Positions 20,371 through 26,256 of a stretch of DNA of 26,256 nucleotides are shown here, one piece after another. The first letter of the stretch is position 1. Every line of letters begins with the position of its first letter. The notes beneath the pieces are model-generated. The model made no database searches. It was given only the letters and a program-made list of their open reading frames with translations, and had not been told where the DNA came from. The DNA is taken from NCBI GenBank assembly GCA_000969725.1, contig JXSR01S022980.1. One strand, written 5' to 3'. This stretch comes from Ophiothrix spiculata. Taxonomy: Eukaryota > Echinodermata > Ophiuroidea > Amphilepidida > Ophiotrichidae. The translations under genes were made by a program, and so were the position numbers.

Positions 20371-20660
20371 CATTTTTGTAGAAACTGAATCGGAGGGAGG
20401 CAGTATCTGTATCTGTTGTTGTCGGCAGAACTCCTCATGAGAGGCACCAGCGCCAACTTTGACAAGGCGAGTAAATTCCATTTATACACACACAGATTTA
20501 ACTTCCATTTTACCGGATTCGAGGCCTGAAATTCTGATAGATAATAGATGACAGAATTTTACTGTTGGGCTTTTGGTAGCTCAAGTGGCAGGGCTGGGAA
20601 TTCGAACCCACGGTCCATGGATAGTGATACTCACACTCTAACCACTTGCCATGTCGCCCC
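20371..20660 (-). mobile_element. tRNA-derived SINE, 290 bp, minus strand
   Basis: Read on the minus strand from 20660, GGGGCGACATGGCAAGTGGT begins a tRNA-like head. TGGCAAGTGGTTAGAG resembles an internal A box and GGTTCGAATTCC a B box, about 40 bp further on. Stem pairing is imperfect, so it is not a functional tRNA. The flanks carry the 7-bp direct repeat TAGTTAA (20364-20370 and 20661-20667) exactly at the inferred ends, as expected for LINE-assisted insertion. The body after the head includes a short TG repeat and ends in CTACAAAAATG. Confidence 0.78.
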
Positions 20661-21211
20661 TAGTTAAGAGTTATAGGGAGGGGATAAAAAAAAGTAATGG
20701 AACAACTGATTAAAATTTTTAATATATCATTTACGAGCAACATTAGAAATTATTGTTTTGGCCAAAATTAGCTGCCTTGTAGCATGGCAAAGTAGTGAAA
20801 ACAAGACCAAGTTATTCTTACAGATAAGATGACGACCAGGACCCGCGTCTTGCCCACATTCAATCCGCTTCTCAAAACACTACAATCTATTAGTTTTTAG
20901 TATGAAAATACCGTGAAAATGGGTCAGTTTTGACTCTTGAGTAGAGCTGATGAACTTTGAGTAGAGTGTTATCTTTAGGATGACCATGTTGGATGAGGCT
21001 TGTTACTCTGTATTTAGGTCATCAGAATTAACTTAAGGCAGGAGTGTTAAACCAATATTTACTTTAAACTATTTTAAAGGTAACAGTTTGAAAGGGCTTT
21101 TAACGAACTTAAGTTTGCATTAATTTTTTCTTGTTTTGCCTAAAGTGTGCAGAAATGGCATGCATTTTACTTAAATCTAAATTGGTTAAGGATTTGTAAC
21201 TAAGATTTTGT

Positions 21212-21607
21212 TTAGGCCAAGGAAAAAAAAAGGTGTGACTCAGAAACCGTTTGCAAAAAAAGCTATGCGGTATGCAATCTTTCATTTTTTCCCAGGAAAT
21301 TTGCTATGCAGTATGCGATATTTCTTTTTTTTTTAACGCTTTAAAATTTGATCGGCCAACGCACGTGTGTTAAGTACCCAGTTTCTAAGTACGATCCATA
21401 ACATTTTATCTATGGGAAGTCTTGACAGTTGAAATATAACGTAAAATTTAAGGTAAAATTGCAACAACAAATGACAGCAACCCAGACGGCGGTCGATCGT
21501 TGGATTACTCTCGATGGAAAAAGACCAGCGCTTAGCCCTACACACTCAATTCATTTTCACATAGCAATGCACGCAGGTTTCTGAGACTAACTTTTTTTTT
21601 TGCCTTA
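21212..21607. mobile_element. TIR element with TTTAGGCCAAGG ends
   Basis: The left end TTAGGCCAAGGAAAAAAAAA leads to CTCAGAAAC (21239-21247); the right end has GTTTCTGAG (21577-21585), then a T tract and GCCTTAG. The layout (AGGCC, A tract, then a CTCAG motif) is the same as in the element at 3762-4098, so both belong to one group. Inside are two similar GCTATGCGGTATGC and GCTATGCAGTATGC motifs. The frame 21333-21545 is not taken as a gene. Confidence 0.7.
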
Positions 21608-21930
21608 GTAAGAATCATTTTAGTGTTGCCTTTAGAGAGAAGCCTACTAGTCCAACTTTCTGTATGTGTGGTGGCTCTGGGGTGGGGTGGGTGTGTATGT
21701 GTTTTAAGGTTTGACTGTAACTTCTGAAGACTTTGGGCTCATTCCAGTGAAAACTAAACCTTTTTTGATTTCAAGCAAAAAATCAGCATTTTTATTCGAC
21801 CATATGAGCAGTTTTTTCAGTCATACGTTTGTTACTCAGTACGTGAGAAGTATTTTCTAATCAGAAATTTTGATATTTTTTTTTCTATCTGTGCATGAAT
21901 GAGCACATGTTTTAATTCAAAAATGTCAAA

Positions 21931-22340
21931 AACGTTACCAAAAAGTTACACCAAAATATCACAAACGTTACCAGACGGTACCAAACAAAACATTGCATTA
22001 AAAGAAATCCTGACGATAGAATTTTCTACCACTTTTATGAACCATTAGTTAATATGTTACCCATCATCTGTGAAAAGCGCAATAAAAAATTCGCTAACAT
22101 GTCAGAATTTTTAAGTCATTTGGAGCAAAAACCATTTCCGTGCGGAATCACAAACGTTACCGAACGTTACATGAACTTGATTCAGTATATTGGCAATTAT
22201 TTTAATCTTTAAACACCTGCATGTCTTGATCCCACCAGTGAGCACCATTATCAATAACAAACTTGTTGATATAATGTTTATGCTAGGTTCTGTGGCCATA
22301 TAAAAGTGAAATTTTCCAATTTTTCGGTCACAAACGTTAC
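21931..22340. repeat. Cluster of TCACAAACGTTAC motifs
   Basis: The 13-mer TCACAAACGTTAC occurs exactly at 21959, 22148 and 22328 (spacing 189 and 180 bp). Shorter relatives are at 21931 (AACGTTACC), 21945 (GTTACACC), 21974 (ACGGTACC) and 22163 (AACGTTAC). The sequence between motifs is not clearly repeated. Whether this is a degenerate satellite, a transposon interior or a set of binding sites is unknown. Confidence 0.7.
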
Positions 22341-23044
22341 TTTGGAATCACCCTTTGGATCTTTTGATTCTATAACAGATCATCATAGATCTGAGGAGAG
22401 ATAAATATATTCTGTCCATGTGCTTTTTTCATCCAAGTAGTTATTTCAGCAATTTCTTTTATTTATCTTGATTATAAATGACTAAGATGCGTGAATTATT
22501 TCCAATTGAAATTTTTTTTCATATCACAAAATGTGTGAAAGCGTATTTGACCCTATCTGTGAATAAGTTACATTTTGAAGTAGCCTGTTGAATTAGTCAG
22601 CTAATAGCCAAGAATCCATTATAACCACACATGACATCTGCATATGGTGTGGATTTCGGGCTCATCATTTGTGAAGGGAGGAAACTTAGATGGTAATCCA
22701 AGAGGTCTGAAAAGTAAACGTGATGCACTGTGAAGGGCTTTTAGGTGATATTCAAGCCTTGCAATATAGGAGAGATTATGGCTGTATTATGCAACGGGAT
22801 AGGGTGAATGAGATACTGGGGAGTATCGTTAGGGCTTTTAGGGTCAGTGCTTGTATATTTAGAGGGGATGATATGGTACTGCTAGTTACCAGAAATGTAA
22901 TGATATACAAAAACTAAGCTTAGATGGGATGGAACATGAACAAAAAAATGTTGTGTTTACCTCCAGTTGAATTTTTTTAAAAAGCACCTAAATTATGAAA
23001 TTTGGGTGCATTTTCCACTATTTTCAAAATATTTACTCAAAAAA

Positions 23045-23106
23045 CACCCAATTTGAGCAAAATTGGGTGCTCTCCCGACCCCTTTTTTTTAAAATAGGGT
23101 CGGTCG
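23045..23106. repeat. Two adjacent short hairpins
   Basis: CACCCAATTTGAGCAAAATTGGGTG (within 23045-23069) folds with about 10-bp arms. CGACCCC, a T and A run and GGGTCG (about 23077-23103) form a second hairpin. GGGTGCA near 23005 is a further partner. They are probably parts of a small foldback repeat; no terminator or RNA gene is implied. Confidence 0.45.
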
Positions 23107-23970
23107 CTGAGGGCAACACAAAATTTTTTTTTGTCCTTAAGGGAGTGAGATGGATGTAACTTAGGTTGTGAATCGGGGAATTTTAGTGCTTGGTATTCCC
23201 GAAAATATTGGGCCTGGATTCAGGAATCCCGTTTGGTTTTGTGGATCAAGCTATCAAAGTCCATACAAAATGTTGAATGGAAGCTATAAGCTTATAACTC
23301 AACAACATCTTGCAGTCTTTAGGTCTCAAAACATATTTTGAAAAGAACATGTGTATCTTATTTATAATAACCAAACGGACCTACAAATGTGGTGCTTTTC
23401 AAGCTTTTTTCAAACATCTGACATGTGAGTATGTAACTTGCGTTGTTGACTTTGCATAAGTCATTTTCAGGATTCAATAAGCTTGTTTTCTTCCCGGGAC
23501 AGGGATTTTCCAACAACCTTAGTCTGATGTCAATGTTTGATGGCAAAATATCTTACAGAATTCTTGACCTTCCAGGCTCGGAACAAGTATATATTTTTGT
23601 CACTGATATCAAAACATTTGAGTTTATTCACTGGAGGAATCTTGACATTTCAATTCAATCAGAAAGGATTTTCCTGTAAAATCTTTGGTGGCATCGCACT
23701 GTCCAGGTGTCCATTAATCGATTTTACCTGCTGTAGGATACAATAGCTTTTCACATTGTAAGGTTTCCTGTGATAAACTTAAAGATAAGAATTTCAGGAA
23801 AAATGCATAAATTAACATAAACAAAAATGGTTATTTTAGCAATTCTTTATTTAAAAATTTCAGAATTAGTGGTTTAATGGTCAAGAATATCATAAACATG
23901 TTGAAAACATAATTTGGAGTCATAAATATAACTTTTTCCTCAATTCTTTCTCTCTTTATTCCTTTTTCAG

Positions 23971-24037
23971 GGCTGGTCCAGGTGGACCACCAGGGGGCCC
24001 AGGTGCAAGGGGTCCATGGAATCCAAACACATCAACG
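23971..24037 (+). CDS. SSBP3: SSBP2/3/4-family protein, internal exon 3 of the window
   Basis: This 67-nt exon follows the acceptor TTCCTTTTTCAG and precedes the donor GTAAGT. Its first G completes the Met codon begun in the previous exon; it then encodes AGPGGPPGGPGARG followed by PWNPNTST and ends in phase 0. The vertebrate counterpart is GPGAGRPWPNPNSANSIPYSS. The GARGPWNPN core aligns well, but the SIPYSS tail is absent from this exon and I found no separate exon for it before 26009. A TIR element starts 40 bp downstream of the donor, and beyond it lies a degraded copy of this exon with its donor and intron start (about 24249-24345). Confidence 0.92.
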
Positions 24038-24077
24038 GTAAGTGCACAGCAACAATGAGGAGGGCATGGTTGGTCTA

Positions 24078-24248
24078 GGGGCCGATTTCACTAACAATTA
24101 GCAATTGCTGCTAACCCCCATTTTGATCGTTAACTACAAAAATCATCGCTAAGTAGCAAGCATTTCAAACAATTTAGCAATCATTTTTGGAGTTAGCGAT
24201 CATAACGGGAGTTAGCGATCACTTCTAAATGTTAGTGAAATCAGTCCC
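24078..24248. mobile_element. MITE 40 bp after a splice donor, 171 bp
   Basis: The ends GGGGCCGATTTCACTAACA and TGTTAGTGAAATCAGTCCC are inverted repeats with two mismatches in 19. The interior is also self-complementary, with repeated TTAGCGATC motifs (GAGTTAGCGATC twice, facing CATCGCTAAG and GATCGTTAAC). It sits exactly between the SSBP exon with its intron start and a degraded copy of that exon. No clean target duplication is visible because the copies flank it. Confidence 0.82.
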
Positions 24249-24345
24249 AGGTGGGACACGGGGATGGGGGGCCAGGTGCAAGAGGGCCATGGAATCCAAA
24301 CACATCCAATGGTAGGTGCACAGGAACAACAATGAGGAAGGTCAG
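24249..24345 (+). pseudogene. Degraded copy of SSBP exon 23971-24037 with its donor region
   Basis: CCAGGTGCAAGAGGGCCATG and GAATCCAAACACATCC match the real exon, and the donor region GGTAGGTGCACAGGAACAAC AATGAGGA corresponds to the real GGTAAGTGCACAGCAACAAT GAGGA. In the exon's frame the core would read GGPGARGPWNPNTS, with two silent differences (AGA for AGG, GGG for GGT). The upstream part (GGTGGGACACGGGGATGGGG) is 4 bases longer than in the exon, and one extra base precedes the donor. So the copy cannot simply replace the exon in phase. CAG before 24251 is a possible but poor acceptor. It is most likely a non-functional exon duplicate. Confidence 0.85.
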
Positions 24346-24849
24346 AATGGAACAACTTTTATCATGGGCTATTGCAAAGAAGTTCTGTGATAATGGTCTT
24401 CTCTAATTCCGTGGTGGTCTCTTATATTGAAGGTATTGTAGGCAGGACAGGTGCTATGTGTCTAAAGTGGTTTATGATATATTTTACAGGCATAATACTG
24501 CTTCAATATGAGTGCAATGGTACAAATGTCTCTGCCCAAGATTGAGACTTTCAGACTACTGCGCAGTGTTCAGTGTCGGGCAACAGGAGGCGCACTGTTT
24601 TCACTCACCGAGGACAGATACTTTGTACCATTGCTTGAATAAGCAGTCAATACGTGTTTTATATAACACAAAGTATTTCTAACATGATATCAAAAGGGAC
24701 TTGAAAGTACTGCATTATTTCACAGCGAGAGCTAGACAGAATTCTCAACTACTCTGGAAGTTCCCATAAAAGTTTTGATTTTACCATGAAGATAATGTCA
24801 TCTCAGTGGTCCATTGGAACTTTTTATGAGAAATAAATGGGGACATCTT

Positions 24850-25016
24850 GGCCCATATTCCAGAAAGGTGTTTAGCTAAACCACAGTTTTAATTTTCCTC
24901 AACAGCATGGCTCATTGAACTGTTCCGCTTGAATGCTGCAACGGAGCGTATCATTACTGGACAGTTGAAGTTCAGTTAAATGAGGTTTAGCTAAACACCT
25001 TTCTGGAATATGGGCC
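24850..25016. mobile_element. MITE with perfect 33-bp terminal inverted repeats
   Basis: GGCCCATATTCCAGAAAGGT and the next 13 bp (24850-24882) are exactly inverted at 24984-25016. The element is 167 bp with a non-coding core that shows weak further complementarity. Perfect TIRs suggest a young copy. Flanking bases give no convincing target duplication. Confidence 0.9.
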
Positions 25017-25382
25017 TTTATGTCTGTGATCTAGTTTCGTCCAAATCAATTGACTGGAATATTTTTAGACTATTATAACTCGGTATTACTGTATGTACCC
25101 GCGAAATTTGCTTACAATGCGATAACTATGATGAGCTTGGAACAACGAATTGAAAAATGATGAAAATTAACTGCTGTATTTTTAAAGCTACCAAGGATGT
25201 TGTGTTTCTTTTTATCATGTGCATTATAATGAAGTTTGATTATCTAACGATTGATACTGACCGTAATTATAATACTCTATTAATACTCTATAAACCTTGA
25301 AGTATGCAGCAAGCAATCAAACTCTACAAGATCCATAGCATATCCCTTGTAATCTACAACATTGCGAACTGGTGTTTTTATA

Positions 25383-25585
25383 GGGGAGCGTGTTAGCGCA
25401 GCGGTAGTTCTCTCTTTGCACCAGTGAGGTCCTGGGTTCAATTCCCACGCCCGGCAGTTTATGTGCATTTAGTTTTCTGTGCATGTTCACTTCCGCAGGT
25501 TTTTCTCTGGGTACTCCAGTCTTCTGCATTCCAAACTGAATGTGAAAACATCTTGGAACCCAGTTGAAGATGATTTTTGTTGTTG
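25383..25585 (+). mobile_element. SINE with tRNA-Ala-like head
   Basis: The head (25383-25456) carries TTAGCGCAGCGGTAG as A box and GGGTTCAATTCC as B box. Its middle, CTTTGCACCAGTGAGGTCC, follows the animal tRNA-Ala(TGC) sequence around the TGC anticodon, so the likely ancestor is tRNA-Ala. Acceptor-stem pairing is poor. The body contains TTTTTCTCTGGGTACTCC, a segment type I associate with conserved central domains of invertebrate SINEs (from memory, not checked), and ends in a TTTTTGTTGTTGTTTT tail. TTTTAT occurs just outside each end (25376 and 25586), a weak target-duplication candidate. The minus-strand frames here are spurious. Confidence 0.8.
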
Positions 25586-26008
25586 TTTTATGTAAGAGAC
25601 TAGTAATGATTGATTAAGATCAAATCACTGCTTATTAATATTTTTGTACATGAATCGTTCATAATTTTGGTATTATTTTTGGTTAATTTTGTTGCTACTA
25701 CATGGACAAACAGTGAAAATAAGTTCATTTGAATATTCAGCAAAATTTGAGTATGTGGTTATGATTAAAAAAATATGGACTAATTTACTTCCCTGTATGG
25801 TCATACTGGTTTGTGTGCGTTAATCGGCTACTTGCTGCATACTTTAAAGTTTTATAATAAGAGTATAAGATTAATGCACTATAAAATTGTAATCGTTTAT
25901 TTACTGTATGTATGTTGATTGAAATAAGATAAGAACTTCTTTTTTTTTTCTTCCTTGAAACGTTTTCCTTCCTTGATTCCATCTTACGAATAGATAAATT
26001 ATTCACAG

Positions 26009-26029
26009 GCATCACCCGGCAGTTATCCT
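26009..26029 (+). CDS. SSBP3: SSBP2/3/4-family protein, 21-nt microexon
   Basis: Between TTATTCACAG and GTAAGT lies a 21-nt exon of seven whole codons, ASPGSYP. The acceptor has only a modest pyrimidine tract close to the AG, but a run of T and C lies at about 25939-25970. The peptide matches vertebrate SSPGTYV or ASPGNYV, which precedes GPPGGGGPPGTPIMPSPA. It is phase 0 at both ends, so it can be included or skipped without shifting the frame. It is too short to stand alone; the call rests on splice sites, phase, order within the gene and the family match together. Confidence 0.82.
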
Positions 26030-26251
26030 GTAAGTTGATTGGTCAATGGGAATCTGGAATTATTATTTTCGTTGCACAATTATTTCTGTAGATAATGTGA
26101 TGTAGCGCAAAATAATTGTCTGTTTAATGGAAGCTGAAATACTTAGTGATTTGCTAGTTATTTCATATCATGGGAATTTGTAATGTATTTGTTGTCTTGA
26201 TTGTAATTCAATTCAGAAATATAGAAATTTGTAATATTTTTACATTTTTAG
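26030..26251 (+). other. Short SSBP intron after the microexon
   Basis: 222 bp from GTAAGT to ACATTTTTAG, AT-rich with no repeat seen. The acceptor call depends on the last five bases of the window. Confidence 0.55.
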
Positions 26252-26256
26252 GGGCA
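26252..26256 (+). CDS. SSBP3: SSBP2/3/4-family protein, start of next exon (cut by window edge)
   Basis: The last bases, TTTTTACATTTTTAG then GGGCA, look like a splice acceptor and the first 5 nt of an exon. In phase 0 this reads Gly then His or Gln. The family has a glycine here, at the start of the GPPGGGGPPGTPIMPSP block, so the first codon fits. The intron from 26030 to 26251 would be 222 bp, much shorter than the others. The evidence is thin because only five coding bases are visible. Confidence 0.5.

Larger units (their letters stand above)
19252..23970 (+). other. SSBP intron between exons 2 and 3 of the window
   Basis: 4719 bp, donor GTAAGT and acceptor TTTTTCAG with a long pyrimidine tract. 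It contains a SINE (20371-20660), the TTAGGCC element (21212-21607) and the AACGTTAC motif cluster (21931-22340). The stretches 19252-20370, 20661-21211 and 23107-23970 show no named feature. Frames at 22720-22917 and 23443-23746 have no family resemblance. Confidence 0.85.
24038..26008 (+). other. SSBP intron between exon 3 and the microexon
   Basis: 1971 bp, donor GTAAGT and acceptor TTCACAG. It holds a MITE (24078-24248), an exon copy (24249-24345), a second MITE (24850-25016) and a SINE (25383-25585). The stretches 24346-24849, 25017-25382 and 25600-26008 show nothing else. Confidence 0.85.

Noticed and set aside
20587-20660. Possible tRNA gene on the minus strand
   Set aside because: The T arm does not pair properly and the sequence continues into a SINE body bounded by a target duplication.
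22720-22917. 65-residue plus-strand frame, less AT-rich than its surroundings
   Set aside because: No motif or splice signals that fit; similarity to any protein family could not be recognised.
23443-23746. Two overlapping plus-strand frames
   Set aside because: Overlapping frames with no domain; the SSBP phase and order place no exon here.
24249-24311. Mutually exclusive alternative SSBP exon
   Set aside because: The length changes relative to the real exon break phase compatibility with the neighbouring exons, and the acceptor is poor; kept as a degraded duplicate.
25383-25456. Possible functional tRNA-Ala gene
   Set aside because: Acceptor-stem pairing is poor and a SINE body and tail follow directly, so it is a SINE head.
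25280-25529. Minus-strand frames containing WELNPGPH
   Set aside because: This peptide is the reverse reading of a tRNA-like SINE head (B box region) and is a known kind of spurious product.

Overview
The window looks like a piece of an animal nuclear genome: AT-rich, with no bacterial-style gene packing, short coding exons bounded by GT...AG splice sites, and long introns full of small non-autonomous repeats. The only host gene I can support is a plus-strand member of the SSBP2/SSBP3/SSBP4 family (Drosophila Ssdp). Its proteins bind LDB1/Chip and stabilise LIM-homeodomain and LIM-only transcription complexes in the nucleus. I see four complete internal exons (16867-16928, 19190-19251, 23971-24037, 26009-26029) and probably the first 5 nt of a fifth at the right edge. 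Their phases join without a break, and they encode part of the Gly/Pro/Met-rich central region. The conserved N-terminal LUFS/LisH part and the C-terminus lie outside the window. The repeat style and protein divergence suggest an invertebrate deuterostome, perhaps an echinoderm or hemichordate, but this is a guess from style.

Layout: 1-16866 is intron upstream of the first visible exon. It holds many foldback and terminal-inverted-repeat (TIR) elements: 1440-1977, 2571-2785, 3525-3694, 3762-4098, 6393-6568, 7651-7993, 9411-9577, 9853-10035, 11075-11210, 11343-11701, 12908-13229 and 15339-15532. It also holds several short tandem duplications. From 16867 to the end, exons alternate with introns of about 2.3, 4.7, 2.0 and 0.2 kb. 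These introns carry further elements: 16940-17215, a 1 kb element at 18160-19160 with another nested in it, 21212-21607, 24078-24248 and 24850-25016. They also carry two tRNA-derived SINEs, at 20371-20660 (minus, with a 7-bp target duplication) and 25383-25585 (plus, tRNA-Ala-like head).

The most unusual structure is a repeated architecture around SSBP exons. Downstream of exon 16867-16928 and again downstream of exon 23971-24037 there is a foldback element within about 40 bp of the splice donor. A partial direct copy of the same exon lies immediately beyond that element (17221-17247 and about 24249-24345). In a third case the end of a 1 kb inverted-repeat element lies 29 bp upstream of an exon's splice acceptor. 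I found no viral or LTR elements, CRISPR arrays, rRNA genes or intact tRNA genes. The short open frames elsewhere show no coding signature and mostly read through repeats.
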